A stretch of 64,000 nucleotides of DNA from Microbacterium maritypicum (GCF_041529975.1 NZ_CP168030.1:2852001-2916000), one strand, 5' to 3'; shown: positions 19,892-29,300, numbered from the stretch's first letter. Notes: generated by a model not told the origin, from the sequence alone. Made by a program: numbers and translations.

Positions 19892-21568
19892 TCACGCCTC
19901 GATGACGAGCGGGACGATCATCGGACGACGGCGGAGTCGCTGGTTGACCCAGCGCCCGATCGTGCGTCGCACGACCTGAGACAGCGAGTGGGTGTCGCGC
20001 ACCCCGTTGCCGGCCGCCTCCTTGAGCGCCGCGACGATCTTCGGCGCGACGTCATCGAACACGGAGTCATCTTCGGCCACACCACGCGCGTGGATCTCAG
20101 GACCGGAGATGATGCGGCCGGTCGCGGCATCCACGACGACGATCACCGAGATGAAGCCCTCCTCGGCGAGGATGCGTCGATCCTTGAGGTCGGCATCGGT
20201 GATCGCTCCGACCGAAGAGCCGTCCACGTAGACGAATCCGAGATCCAGCTGGCCGACGACGCTCGCCACGCCGTCCTTGAGATCGATCACGGTGCCGTTC
20301 GAGGCGATGATCGTATTCGACTCCGGGACGCCGGTGTCCTGCGCGAGCTTGGCGTTCGCGATGAGATGGCGGTACTCGCCGTGCACCGGAAGGACGTTCT
20401 TGGGCTTCAGGATGTTGTAGCAGTAGATCAGCTCGCCGGCGGCGGCATGCCCGGAGACGTGAACCTTCGCGTTGGCCTTGTGCACGACGTTGGCGCCGAG
20501 CTTGGTCAGCCCGTCGATCACGCGGTAGACGGCGTTCTCGTTGCCCGGGATGAGGCTGGAGGCGAGGATGACGGTGTCGCCCTCGCTGATCTCGATCGCG
20601 TGGTCCATGTTCGCCATGCGGCTCAACACCGCCATCGGCTCACCCTGCGACCCGGTCGACATGTAGACGATCTGCTCGTCCGGGAGGTCGCGCGCCTTCT
20701 TGAAGTCGATGAGGACCCCGTCCGGCACCTTCAGGTAGCCGAGCTGCTCGGCGATGGTCATGTTCCGCACCATGCTGCGGCCGAGGAAGGCGACGCGGCG
20801 TCCGTTGGCGTACGCCGCGTCGATGACCTGCTGCACGCGGTGGACGTGGCTGGAGAAGCTCGCGACGATGACGCGGCGCGGCGCCTTGGCGATGACCTGG
20901 TCGAGAACCGGGCCGATGGAGCGCTCGGTGGGAGTGAAGCCGGGGACGTCGGCATTCGTCGAGTCCACGAGGAACAGGTCGACGCCCTCCTCGCCGAGGC
21001 GGGCGAACGCACGCAGGTCGGTGATGCGGCCGTCGAGCGGCAGCTGATCCATCTTGAAGTCACCGGTGGCGAGCACCATGCCGGCCGGCGTCCGGATGGC
21101 GACGGCCAGCGCGTCAGGGATCGAGTGGTTGACTGCGACGAACTCGAGATCGAAGGGTCCGACACGTTCCTGCTCGCCCTCCTTCACGGTGAGGGTGAAG
21201 GCCTTGATGCGATGCTCCTTGAGCTTCGCTTCGACCAGCGCGAGCGTGAGGCCCGAACCGATCAGCGGGATGTCGCTCTTCAGACGCAGCAGATACGGAA
21301 CGGCGCCGATGTGGTCCTCGTGGCCGTGAGTCAGTACGACACCGACGATGTCGTCGAGGCGATCGCGGATCGGCTCGAAGTCGGGCAGGATCAGGTCGAC
21401 GCCCGGCTGGTGCTCCTCAGGGAAGAGCACGCCGCAGTCGACGATCAGGATCTTGCCGTCGTACTCGAAGGCCGTCATGTTGCGACCGATCTCGCCGAGA
21501 CCACCGATCGGGATGACCCGCAACGTCCCTTCAGCGAGAGGGGCCGGTTCTACCAGGGGAATGGACAT
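19892..21568 (-). CDS. rnj: Ribonuclease J
   Basis: A metallo-beta-lactamase-fold RNase with 5'-3' exonuclease and endonuclease activity, a central enzyme of RNA maturation and decay in Gram-positives. It is 558 aa with the Zn-binding HGHEDH at 81-86, the beta-CASP domain (including GSQGEPM) and the HASGHA-type motif seen here as HVSGHA. GAGGAGA precedes the ATG. It lies directly downstream of dapA, a conserved actinobacterial arrangement. The window also carries pnp, another RNA-decay enzyme. Confidence 0.95.
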   Translation of the reverse strand: MSIPLVEPAPLAEGTLRVIPIGGLGEIGRNMTAFEYDGKILIVDCGVLFPEEHQPGVDLILPDFEPIRDRLDDIVGVVLTHGHEDHIGAVPYLLRLKSDIPLIGSGLTLALVEAKLKEHRIKAFTLTVKEGEQERVGPFDLEFVAVNHSIPDALAVAIRTPAGMVLATGDFKMDQLPLDGRITDLRAFARLGEEGVDLFLVDSTNADVPGFTPTERSIGPVLDQVIAKAPRRVIVASFSSHVHRVQQVIDAAYANGRRVAFLGRSMVRNMTIAEQLGYLKVPDGVLIDFKKARDLPDEQIVYMSTGSQGEPMAVLSRMANMDHAIEISEGDTVILASSLIPGNENAVYRVIDGLTKLGANVVHKANAKVHVSGHAAAGELIYCYNILKPKNVLPVHGEYRHLIANAKLAQDTGVPESNTIIASNGTVIDLKDGVASVVGQLDLGFVYVDGSSVGAITDADLKDRRILAEEGFISVIVVVDAATGRIISGPEIHARGVAEDDSVFDDVAPKIVAALKEAAGNGVRDTHSLSQVVRRTIGRWVNQRLRRRPMIVPLVIEA

Positions 21569-21621
21569 GCTGTCTCCTCAGTCGGACACTCCGCGCGTCC
21601 GTTCGTTCGTGGGGACGCGAC

Positions 21622-22599
21622 TCAACGCGTCGTGCCGTGCACCTTCGGCAGGGCACCACCCGCAGCCGCATTGCGGTCGGGGCGGAAGTTCGAGAAGTCG
21701 GCTCCGGGAACGTTCTTGACGAGGTCGAGCTCATCCTCGATGAGCGCGGCCTCCCATTCCTCGGGACCGACCAGGGGCAGCCGCACGCGCGGGCTCGAGA
21801 TACGTCCGAGCCCGTGCAGGATGTACTTGGCGGCGACGGTTCCTGGGACGTGCGTCATGACAGCGCGCACGAGCGGCTCGAGCCGCTTGTGCTCGGCTGT
21901 CGCCGTCGCCAGGTCGCCCGCGTTCACGGCGTCGATGATCGTCCGGTACGGCGCCGCCGCGACGTTCGCCGTCACGCCGATGAGCCCGGTGGCGCCGATC
22001 GCGAGGTGCGGCAGCACGTTCGCATCGTCGCCGGAAAAGTACATCAGGTCGGTCTGGTTGAGCACGCGGCTCACCTCGGAGAAGTCGCCCTTGGCGTCCT
22101 TCACCGCGAGAATGTTCGGGTGCTTCGCGAGGCGCAGGATCGTCTCGTACTTGATCGGCACTCCGGTACGGCCCGGGATGTCGTAGAGGATCACCGGGAG
22201 GTCGGTCGCGTCGGCGACCAGACGGAAGTGCGTGAGGATGCCGGCCTGCGTCGGCTTGTTGTAGTACGGCGTGACGATCATGATGCCGTCGGCGCCGGCC
22301 TTCTCGCTGGCCTTGTAGAGCTCGATGGCGTGCGCGGTCTCGTTGGATCCACCGCCCGTGATGATCTTGGCGCGACCTGCCGAGACGGACTTGCCTACCT
22401 CGACGAGCTTGAGCTTCTCGGGGTCCGTCAGGGTCGAGGTCTCGCCGGTCGTTCCCGTCACGACGATGCCGTCCGCTCCCGCGGTGATCACGTCATCGAT
22501 GTGCTTCTCGACGGCGGGCCAATCGACTTCGCCGTCGGCCGTCATCGGAGTGACGAGCGCGACGAGAACCTGTCCGAAAGGGTTGCCCGAGTGCGTCAT
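21622..22599 (-). CDS. dapA: 4-hydroxy-tetrahydrodipicolinate synthase
   Basis: Condenses pyruvate with aspartate semialdehyde at the start of the lysine/diaminopimelate branch. It is 325 aa with GTTGETSTL, the catalytic Tyr in YDIPGRTG and the Schiff-base lysine in ILAVKDAKGD. TACGCT (22606-22611) is six bases from the ATG, so transcription is probably leaderless. It is followed by rnj after 53 bases. dapB lies about 4 kb away on the same strand, separated by thyA, dfrA and other genes. Confidence 0.95.
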   Translation of the reverse strand: MTHSGNPFGQVLVALVTPMTADGEVDWPAVEKHIDDVITAGADGIVVTGTTGETSTLTDPEKLKLVEVGKSVSAGRAKIITGGGSNETAHAIELYKASEKAGADGIMIVTPYYNKPTQAGILTHFRLVADATDLPVILYDIPGRTGVPIKYETILRLAKHPNILAVKDAKGDFSEVSRVLNQTDLMYFSGDDANVLPHLAIGATGLIGVTANVAAAPYRTIIDAVNAGDLATATAEHKRLEPLVRAVMTHVPGTVAAKYILHGLGRISSPRVRLPLVGPEEWEAALIEDELDLVKNVPGADFSNFRPDRNAAAGGALPKVHGTTR

Positions 22600-22650
22600 A
22601 GACCCAGCGTATCGGTTCGGGTCGCGGTCATGCGGACGCGGTGACGCTCC

Positions 22651-23412
22651 TCAGACACGGCCGCGTCGCGCGACGCCCGAGGTCAGCGAACTCGGCAGCA
22701 CACGCGTCAACGCCACGATCGCCTTGTACCGCAGCGACGGAATGGACACGGATTTGCCACGGGCTGCATCGCGCAATCCCGTGCGGACCACGTCGCGGGC
22801 GTTCAACCACATGAAGCCGGGCACGCCCTCCTCGCCCACGGCGAGGCCCATCCGCTCGTGGAACGAGGTGTGCGTGAATCCGGGGCAGAGGGCGGTGACG
22901 CTCACCCCGTCGCGCGCATACTCCGCGTTCGCCCATCGACTGAAACCGATCAACCAGGACTTGCACGCGGAATAGGTGGAGCGCGAGATGAAGCCGGCGA
23001 CGGAGGCCACGTTGATGATGCGCCCGCCTCGTCCGCGCATGGACTGCAGAGCGGCGTGCATGAGACGCATCGACGCCTCGACGTGCACCCGGAGGTGTCG
23101 GACCTCGTCGTCAATGTCGTTGTCGGCGAAGCGGAGGGGCAGCCCGAATCCGGCGTTGTTCACGAGCAGGTCGACCGGGTCGGCGGTGTCACGCAGCCGT
23201 GCGGCGACACTCTCGACCCCCGCAGCATCCGCCAGATCGGCGGGGAGCACCTCGACGGCGACCCCGTACTCACCGCGCAGCTCGGTCGCCAGCTGCTCCA
23301 GCGCATCCGCGGAACGCGCGACGAGGATGAGGTCGGCGCGACGGCGGGCGAGCTGGCGGGCGAACTCTGCGCCCAGTCCGGCACTTGCTCCGGTGATCAA
23401 AGCGGTGGGCAT
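22651..23412 (-). CDS. Short-chain dehydrogenase/reductase
   Basis: A 253-aa SDR with the NAD(P)-binding TGASAGLG near the N-terminus, the NNAGFG motif, the catalytic Ser in NVASVAG and YSACK (Tyr-x3-Lys). The start ATG at 23412 overlaps the dfrA stop by one base (TGATG), so it is coupled to dfrA and thyA. The longer open frame upstream is dfrA read in another frame. The substrate is unknown; a link to folate chemistry through its operon is only a guess. Confidence 0.85.
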   Translation of the reverse strand: MPTALITGASAGLGAEFARQLARRRADLILVARSADALEQLATELRGEYGVAVEVLPADLADAAGVESVAARLRDTADPVDLLVNNAGFGLPLRFADNDIDDEVRHLRVHVEASMRLMHAALQSMRGRGGRIINVASVAGFISRSTYSACKSWLIGFSRWANAEYARDGVSVTALCPGFTHTSFHERMGLAVGEEGVPGFMWLNARDVVRTGLRDAARGKSVSIPSLRYKAIVALTRVLPSSLTSGVARRGRV

Positions 23413-23888
23413 CAGCGCTCGTATCCGAGGAAGCGGTAGCGGATGCCGGTGCGGGAGGTCTGCCACTCCCCCTCGTCGACGAGTCGCCACCCGGTCTTGG
23501 CCGGCGCGTACGCGTCGCCGTCGACATCGAGATCGAGCTCGGTGACTTCGAGCCGGTCGGCGTCGCCGATCACCTGACGGAAGATCTCCGCGCCGCCGAT
23601 GATCCACACCCGGTCCAGGCCGCGGACGGCTTCAGCGACGGTGGCGGCGCGGCGGGCACCCTCCTCCGACCAGTCCTGCTGGCGGGTCACCACGATGTTG
23701 TCACGGCCGGCCAGCGGACGGAATCGTTCAGGGAGCGAGTCCCAGGTCTTGCGCCCCATCACCACCGGCGTCCCGAGCGTGACGTCCTTGAAGTGCGCCA
23801 GGTCTTCGGGCACGTGCCAGGGCATGCCCCCCTCGGCGCCGATCACGCCGCCGTGGGCTTCGGCCCAGATGAGCCCGACCCAGGTCAT
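23412..23888 (-). CDS. dfrA: Dihydrofolate reductase
   Basis: Reduces dihydrofolate to tetrahydrofolate with NADPH. It is 158 aa with the N-terminal [14 protein letters not shown], the substrate-binding MPWHVPEDL and the NADPH motif [11 protein letters not shown]. Its ATG overlaps the thyA stop by four bases (ATGA). That coupling makes sense, because thymidylate synthase produces the dihydrofolate this enzyme recycles. The symbol dfrA is used for the chromosomal gene (folA in enteric bacteria). Confidence 0.95.
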   Translation of the reverse strand: MTWVGLIWAEAHGGVIGAEGGMPWHVPEDLAHFKDVTLGTPVVMGRKTWDSLPERFRPLAGRDNIVVTRQQDWSEEGARRAATVAEAVRGLDRVWIIGGAEIFRQVIGDADRLEVTELDLDVDGDAYAPAKTGWRLVDEGEWQTSRTGIRYRFLGYER

Positions 23889-24694
23889 ACCGCCACCGCC
23901 GCGCGGATCGGCGCGTGATGCTGATAGTCCTCCACCACGAAGTCCTCGTACCGGTAGTCGAGGATCGACTCGGGCTTGCGCGCGAATCGGAGCGTCGGGG
24001 ATTCGAACGGCTCACGGCTCAGCTGCTCGCGCACCTGCTCGACGTGGTTGTCGTAGACGTGGCAGTCGCCGCCCGTCCATACGAAGTCACCGGGCTCGAG
24101 CCCCACCTGCTGCGCGATCATCATCGTGAGCAGGGCGTAGGAGGCGATGTTGAACGGCACCCCGAGGAACATGTCGGCGCTGCGCTGATACAGCTGGCAC
24201 GAGAGCTTGCCGTCGGCGACGTAGAACTGAAAGAGCGCGTGACAGGGAGCGAGTGCCATGTCGGGGATGTCAGCCGGGTTCCACGCCGAAACGATGAGCC
24301 TGCGCGAATCGGGCGAACGCCGGATCTGCTCGATCACCTCGGAGAGCTGGTCGATGCTGCCGCCGTCAGGCGTCGGCCACGACCGCCACTGCACACCGTA
24401 GACCGGCCCGAGGTCGCCGGACTCGTCCGCCCACTCGTCCCAGATCGTGACGCCGTTCTCCCGCAACCAGCCGACGTTGGAGTCGCCCTGCAGGAACCAC
24501 AGCAGCTCGTAGGCGATGGATTTGAAGTGCACGCGCTTCGTGGTGATGAGCGGGAAGCCCTTCGACAGGTCGAAACGGATCTGTCGACCGAAGACACTCG
24601 TGGTCCCGGTGCCCGTCCGATCCGACTTGTGCGTGCCGGTCTCCAGGACATCGCGGAGCAGGTCTTCGTAGGGCGTCGGGACGGCTGCACTCAT
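23885..24694 (-). CDS. thyA: Thymidylate synthase
   Basis: Methylates dUMP to dTMP using methylene-tetrahydrofolate. It is 269 aa with the opening [23 protein letters not shown], the nucleophilic cysteine in [12 protein letters not shown] and the C-terminal IRAAVAV. The start at 24694 is set by TATCGT (24702-24707) seven bases upstream and by the conserved N-terminus; the longer open frame is low-complexity. It heads the thyA-dfrA-SDR operon. Confidence 0.96.
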   Translation of the reverse strand: MSAAVPTPYEDLLRDVLETGTHKSDRTGTGTTSVFGRQIRFDLSKGFPLITTKRVHFKSIAYELLWFLQGDSNVGWLRENGVTIWDEWADESGDLGPVYGVQWRSWPTPDGGSIDQLSEVIEQIRRSPDSRRLIVSAWNPADIPDMALAPCHALFQFYVADGKLSCQLYQRSADMFLGVPFNIASYALLTMMIAQQVGLEPGDFVWTGGDCHVYDNHVEQVREQLSREPFESPTLRFARKPESILDYRYEDFVVEDYQHHAPIRAAVAV

Positions 24695-24812
24695 GACAGC
24701 CACGATACCTTCCCAGCCCCGGGCACGGGCGGAGCCACCGCGTTGGGGCCGGGGTTCGTCATGCTCGGAAACATCGGCATCGGCACCCCGACGGAGCACG
24801 TACTCTCGACAC

Positions 24813-25226
24813 ATGTCGCCCGCTCTCGCCCTCGGAGTCGCCGTGGCGCTCCTCGCGCTCGCGACGATCATCGGCATCGTCCTGCGACGTCGAGACGGAC
24901 GGCGACGCGATGGCGGGACGCTTCGATTCGACCCCGCGGATGTCGTGTCGGCGGAACTCGGCTCGCGCGCCACCCTCGTGCAGTTCAGCACCGAGATGTG
25001 CGCGCGGTGCCCGCAGGTCCGTCGCCTGCTGCACGACTACGCGTCCGGTCATGATGGGCTCGCGCACGTCGAGGTGGACCTGACCCATCGCCCCGATCTC
25101 TCCGCGCGCTACCGGGTGCTGCAGACGCCGACGACGTTCCTGGTCGACGGTTCCGGCGCGGTCCGCGCACGATTCCACGGGGTTCCCCACCCGCACGCCC
25201 TCACAGAAGCCGTCGCCGCCGTCTGA
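24813..25226 (+). CDS. Membrane-anchored thioredoxin-like protein
   Basis: A 137-aa protein with one N-terminal membrane helix (residues about 4-23), a basic linker and a thioredoxin fold carrying CARC (CxxC) after FSTEM. The cis-proline region is [10 protein letters not shown]. The ATG is six bases after TACTCT (24801-24806), indicating a leaderless mRNA. The neighbour at 25248 is a DUF4395 membrane protein, a partner often seen beside thioredoxin genes in actinobacteria; together they may form a membrane thiol-redox module. Which side of the membrane the thioredoxin domain faces is not certain. Confidence 0.82.
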   Translation: MSPALALGVAVALLALATIIGIVLRRRDGRRRDGGTLRFDPADVVSAELGSRATLVQFSTEMCARCPQVRRLLHDYASGHDGLAHVEVDLTHRPDLSARYRVLQTPTTFLVDGSGAVRARFHGVPHPHALTEAVAAV

Positions 25227-25247
25227 GGCGCGAAGACCGGAGCAGAC

Positions 25248-25823
25248 ATGAGCACTCCCGAAGGCATCGATCCCCGTGGTCCGCGCTTCGCCGCCACGAT
25301 CACCGCGTTGCTCCTCCTGGTGGCGACGTTCCTGGCATTGATCGGGATATCGACGGAATCCGCGAGTGCGGGCTCATTCGGCTGGTTCGCCTATCAGCCG
25401 CTCGCGGATTCCACGTTCGTCCCCGGTGGTTTGGTGATCTCATCATCGACACCCGCCCAACGCGCGCTCGACCCGGGCTTCCTGCTCACGGTCATGATCG
25501 CCCTCCTGTTCCTGTGGGGTGTCGTCTCGCCCCGGACCACGCCGTGGAGCGTCGTCTTCCGCGCGCTCGTCCGCCCGCGACTCTCACCGCCGACCGAGCT
25601 CGAGGACCCGCGCCCGCCCCGGTTCTCCCAGGGCGTGGGGCTGTTCGTCGTCGGCATCGGTCTCGTCCTGCATCTCCTCGGCGTCCCGTGGGCGCTCCCG
25701 ATCGCCACGGCAGCCGCCTTCATCGCCGCATTCCTGAACGCCGCCTTCGCCTTCTGCCTCGGTTGCCAGCTCTACCTCCTGCTCCAGCGCGCCGGCATCA
25801 TCGGGCGCCCCGCCGCCGCCTGA
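25248..25823 (+). CDS. DUF4395 membrane protein
   Basis: A 191-aa protein with about four hydrophobic helices. It has the family opening DPRGPRFAA and a conserved CLGC pair (FCLGCQLYLLL) in the last helix. The two cysteines next to a CxxC thioredoxin gene suggest a redox partner, but the family is uncharacterised. GGAG lies five bases from the ATG, and the gap to the thioredoxin gene is 21 bases, so the two are probably one operon. Confidence 0.83.
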   Translation: MSTPEGIDPRGPRFAATITALLLLVATFLALIGISTESASAGSFGWFAYQPLADSTFVPGGLVISSSTPAQRALDPGFLLTVMIALLFLWGVVSPRTTPWSVVFRALVRPRLSPPTELEDPRPPRFSQGVGLFVVGIGLVLHLLGVPWALPIATAAAFIAAFLNAAFAFCLGCQLYLLLQRAGIIGRPAAA

Positions 25824-25908
25824 TTCCTGTTCCGTCCCGCCGGGCCCCTCGGTAGGCTGGCCGCTACGTGACCCGCACACCGAGCGGGTCCCGAGAAGCG
25901 GAGGAATC

Positions 25909-26334
25909 ATGCCCGTCACCAGCGAAGCCGCCAGCACCTGGACCGGATCGCTCATGGAGGGATCGGGCACGGTCGCGTTCTCGTCGTCGAACCTCGGCAC
26001 CTTCCCGATCAACTGGAAGGCGCGCAGCGAAGGCAGCGACACCACGACCACGCCGGAGGAGCTCATCGCGGCGGCCCACGCTTCGTGCTTCAGCATGGCG
26101 CTCTCCCATGCGCTCGCGGAGAACGGCACCCCGCCGGAGCGTGTCAACACGACGGCCTCGGTCACCTTCAAGCCGGGCGTCGGCATCACGGGCAGCCACC
26201 TGAACGTGAACGCGACGGTACCGAACCTGACGCCCGAGGCGTTCCAGGAGATCGCGGCGGGCGCGAAGACCGGCTGCCCGGTGTCGCAGGCTCTCGCCGG
26301 CATCGAGATCACTCTCGAGGCGACTCTCGCCTGA
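25909..26334 (+). CDS. OsmC-family peroxiredoxin
   Basis: A 141-aa OsmC/Ohr-type thiol peroxidase. The peroxidatic cysteine C60 is in AAHASCFSMALS and the resolving cysteine C123 is in TGCPVSQAL, the OsmC pattern. It would reduce organic hydroperoxides. Unlike many neighbours it has a leader of about 45 bases: TAGGCT at 25853-25858 and GGAGG at 25895-25899. The thioredoxin/DUF4395 pair just upstream fits a thiol-redox theme. Confidence 0.9.
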   Translation: MPVTSEAASTWTGSLMEGSGTVAFSSSNLGTFPINWKARSEGSDTTTTPEELIAAAHASCFSMALSHALAENGTPPERVNTTASVTFKPGVGITGSHLNVNATVPNLTPEAFQEIAAGAKTGCPVSQALAGIEITLEATLA

Positions 26335-26349
26335 GGGACGACGCGGGGG

Positions 26350-26784
26350 TCAGCGCCGCGAGAGGCGGATCGCCTCGCGGATGCTGGCCCTGGCATCCTT
26401 CCGGCGCCCGGCGGCGTCCTGCACGACGCCCAGTCGGTAGCGCGCACGCCAGTCACCGCCGGCTGCGTCGGCCTCGGCGGCGTATCGCGCGATGAGCGGA
26501 TCCGCGTCGGCGCGAGCGATGCGACCGCTCGGCGTCAGCTCCGTCTCCACCGGAGGCATCCCGCCTTCCGCATCGAGCAGACGTCCGAGGCGGTCCGCAC
26601 CGAAGCCGAACATCATCTCGCGAACCAGCGCCCAGGCCCCGATCGGAGCAAGCACCAGCAGTGTGACACCCATGCCGATGGACACCGGAGAGCCGACCGA
26701 GATGAACATCACGGCCAGCCAGATCGCGACGGCGAGATAGACGAGCAGCGCCGCGGCCATCAGGCCGACGCCGATCCGCGACAT
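26350..26784 (-). CDS. Small membrane protein with TPR-like tail
   Basis: A 144-aa protein with two membrane helices (residues about 5-30 and 35-55) and a soluble C-terminal part. That part looks like one or two TPR-type helical hairpins (RYRLGVVQDAAGRRKDARASIREAIRL). I do not recognise a family. The ATG at 26784 overlaps the dapB stop by one base (TGATG); a GTG one codon earlier is also possible. It is therefore coupled to dapB. Confidence 0.65.
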   Translation of the reverse strand: MSRIGVGLMAAALLVYLAVAIWLAVMFISVGSPVSIGMGVTLLVLAPIGAWALVREMMFGFGADRLGRLLDAEGGMPPVETELTPSGRIARADADPLIARYAAEADAAGGDWRARYRLGVVQDAAGRRKDARASIREAIRLSRR

Positions 26785-27524
26785 CACGAGCGGATGCCGA
26801 TGTCGATCATGTTCTCCAGGCCGACGATTACACCGGTGGCCTGAACCGCGAACGGCACGGCGAGCCGGATCCCCGGCGCATAGGCGAGCGCCGAGTCGGT
26901 GGTGTCATGCGTGAACGTCAGCGACTCGCCGGGGCCGGAAAGGATGACCTCCTGCTTGGCGACAACTCCGGGCCGCCGCAACGAGTGGATCGGCACGCTG
27001 CCGACCTGCTGCCCCCGCGCACGCTGATCCGCATGCGGAGCGCTGACAGGGCCCTGCTCCGCGCGGGCCGCCGCGATCAGCTCGGCGGTGCGCACAGCCG
27101 TGCCGCTCGGCGAATCGATCTTGGTCTCGCGGTGCGCTTCGATGATCTCGGCGGAGCCGAAGAACGGGGCGGCGGCCGCAGCCAGTGCCGACCCGAGCAC
27201 TGAGCCGAGCGAGAAGTTCGGGATGAACACCGCGCCGGTGCCGGCAGCCTCGACGAGCGGACGCACGAGGGCGATCCGTTCCGAAGACCACCCGGAAGTC
27301 GCGACGAGGACGTTGATGCCCCGTTCGACAGCGGCGCGGACGACCTCGATGCTGACCTGGGGCGTCGAGGCATCGACGACGAGATCGGCCCCGTCGAGCT
27401 CGGAGAGATCACTCGACGAGGTCAACACGCGGCTCACCTCGAAGCCCTCGAGCTCATCGATCACCGCACCGATGATCGTGCCGAGCTTCCCGGTTCCGCC
27501 GACGAGGGCTACCTGCGTGGTCAT
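26784..27524 (-). CDS. dapB: 4-hydroxy-tetrahydrodipicolinate reductase
   Basis: Reduces the DapA product in diaminopimelate synthesis. It is 246 aa with an N-terminal nucleotide-binding GGTGKLG, ATSGWS in place of the usual ATTG(F/W) loop, and the C-terminal domain with AHRETKIDSPSGTA, which corresponds to the family's E(A)HH..K.DAPSGTA block. Here the segment reads EAHRETKID, an Arg where the second His is common. TAGACT (27531-27536) lies six bases before the ATG, so the mRNA is probably leaderless. Confidence 0.92.
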   Translation of the reverse strand: MTTQVALVGGTGKLGTIIGAVIDELEGFEVSRVLTSSSDLSELDGADLVVDASTPQVSIEVVRAAVERGINVLVATSGWSSERIALVRPLVEAAGTGAVFIPNFSLGSVLGSALAAAAAPFFGSAEIIEAHRETKIDSPSGTAVRTAELIAAARAEQGPVSAPHADQRARGQQVGSVPIHSLRRPGVVAKQEVILSGPGESLTFTHDTTDSALAYAPGIRLAVPFAVQATGVIVGLENMIDIGIRS

Positions 27525-27602
27525 GCGTCCAGTCTATTTCGCGGGACGCGGTCCGTCCGGGGGCGCGCGGGGGGTGCTCCGCCGTTCTGGAAACGAGAGT
27601 TC

Positions 27603-28205
27603 TCAGACGAGAAGCGCGTCGGGGATTCCCGTTCGCAGCTCCACCGGAAGATGCCCGGTGTCGTTGTGCGTGAGAAGCGTCCACGGCCGCCCCTGCTTCT
27701 GCGCGATGACGGTCAGACCGCAGTGGGACTGGTTCAACGTCATCCATCGCCACTCCGGCGCCGCGAGCACTTCGCGCACGAACCACGAGATCACGAAGTT
27801 GTGTGTGATCAGCACCTCATGCACCTCCCCGGTCTTGCGCACGAGGAACTCCTCGACCGCATCCGACATCTGCGCGCGCCCCGCTTCGATCTCGGCTTCG
27901 GTGACCGAGCCGAAGAACGGCTCGAACACCGCGGGAGTCTCTTCGGTCATCCCGGTGGGGACGCAATCGAAGAGCAGCGCGGTGGGCTCAGGATCGACCG
28001 ACGGCAGACGAGCAGCGATCGCTCGAGCCGTCTCGTTCGCGCGGAGCAACGGCGAATGCCATACCGCGTCGAGCGGAAGCCCGGACAGTCGGTCGGCGAT
28101 CAGCTCGGCCTGACGCTGCCCTCGGGGAGAAAGGGGTCCGTCGGCGAGACCATGCTCCGCATCCTGATGTTCACCATGTCTGACCAGATATATGTAGTGC
28201 GTCAC
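27603..28205 (-). CDS. Histidine-phosphatase-family (phosphoglycerate-mutase-like) protein
   Basis: A 200-aa branch-1 histidine phosphatase. The catalytic RHGE is at residues 9-12, the second Arg is in PLLRANETA and the second catalytic His lies in EVLITHNFVISWF. The start is a GTG at 28205 with no clear Shine-Dalgarno or TANNNT box. The substrate is unknown; members range from sugar-phosphate phosphatases to cofactor-independent mutases. Confidence 0.85.
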   Translation of the reverse strand: MTHYIYLVRHGEHQDAEHGLADGPLSPRGQRQAELIADRLSGLPLDAVWHSPLLRANETARAIAARLPSVDPEPTALLFDCVPTGMTEETPAVFEPFFGSVTEAEIEAGRAQMSDAVEEFLVRKTGEVHEVLITHNFVISWFVREVLAAPEWRWMTLNQSHCGLTVIAQKQGRPWTLLTHNDTGHLPVELRTGIPDALLV

Positions 28206-28274
28206 AACTCGCTCGCTTCATCGCCAGCATCCGCCGGGCCTTGATCCCACCCTATGTCACGGGTGGGACGATGC

Positions 28275-29300
28275 TCAGTTGCCGGCCCGGGTCAGCTCGG
28301 CGAGGTGGCTCCGCGACAGCGAGACACCCGCGCCCTGCATGAGTTCATCGACATGTTCCGTCGCGAACGTGTTCACGATCGGTGCCGCGATCGTGCGCTG
28401 AGCGAGCAGCCAGGCGATCGAGACCGCAGCCACGGGGACCGCCAACTCTTCGGCCACCTGGTCGAGTGCGCGCAGGATCTTGATACCCCGCCGGTTCAGG
28501 TGCCCGCGCAACTGCTCGCCGCGCACGCCGCGCGAGGTCAGCGCCTTATTACGGTGGCGCCCCGAGAGGAACCCGTGTTCGAGGGCGTGAGACGGCGTCA
28601 CCGCGAGGTTCTGCGCACCGGCGACGAGGCGCAGGTCGCCCTCGAACGGCTGGCGACGGATGAGGTTGTACGGCGCATCGATCACCTGGATGCGCGGGTA
28701 TCCGGCCGAGGCGAGGATGCGTGCCTCGACCAGTCGCTCCGGTGACAGGCCGAAGGCGCCGACGGCACCGACCTTCCCCGCGTCCGACAGCCATTCGACG
28801 GTCGCCAGGGTGTCTTCGAGATTGGTCGTGGCATCGAGCGTCGCGTCGAGGTAGAGGACGTCGATGCGCTCGACCCCGAGCCGTGTGAGCGACCCCTCCA
28901 CCGCACGTACGAGGTTGACCGAGCCCAGCCCCGGATTGTCGGCGTGGGCACCGATGCGCACGCTCAGCACCGCGTGATCGCGCCGACCGCGCGACCGCAA
29001 CCACTGGCCGATGATGTGCTCGCTGCGCCCGCCGGAGAATCCGTCGGCAGTATGGATGGCGTTACCGCCGAACTCCATGTAGCGATCGAGGATTCCGTGG
29101 CTGGTCTCGAGATCGACGTTCCAGCCGAACTCGGCGGCGCCCAGCATCAGCGGGAAGGTCTCGTAGCCGGTCTCGCCGAGCGGGACGCGGATGGTCTCCC
29201 CTATTCCCGGTCCGACGATGGGGATCGGTGCGGACGGATGCTCGGCGTGCTGCTGGGCGCGATCGGCCGACGCTCCTGCGCCTACGCTGAACAACCGCAT
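28275..29300 (-). CDS. Aldo/keto-reductase-fold protein with replaced catalytic tetrad
   Basis: A 341-aa protein that aligns throughout with aldo/keto reductases (GGRSEHIIG, LTRLGVERIDVLYL, AGKVGAVGAFGLSPE). All four catalytic positions differ. The FxDTADxY motif reads AIHTADGF, so the Asp is H83 and the Tyr is F88. The Lys of ATKVG is R115, and the His of LYQLHRPD is D152. The protein may therefore not reduce carbonyls and could act as a nucleotide-binding or regulatory protein. It ends near 28275, downstream of pnp on the same strand but after the pnp terminator. Confidence 0.82.
   Translation of the reverse strand: MRLFSVGAGASADRAQQHAEHPSAPIPIVGPGIGETIRVPLGETGYETFPLMLGAAEFGWNVDLETSHGILDRYMEFGGNAIHTADGFSGGRSEHIIGQWLRSRGRRDHAVLSVRIGAHADNPGLGSVNLVRAVEGSLTRLGVERIDVLYLDATLDATTNLEDTLATVEWLSDAGKVGAVGAFGLSPERLVEARILASAGYPRIQVIDAPYNLIRRQPFEGDLRLVAGAQNLAVTPSHALEHGFLSGRHRNKALTSRGVRGEQLRGHLNRRGIKILRALDQVAEELAVPVAAVSIAWLLAQRTIAAPIVNTFATEHVDELMQGAGVSLSRSHLAELTRAGN

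Noticed and set aside
19874..22186. A 770-codon plus-strand open frame
   Set aside because: Antisense to RNase J and dapA, both with clear catalytic motifs.
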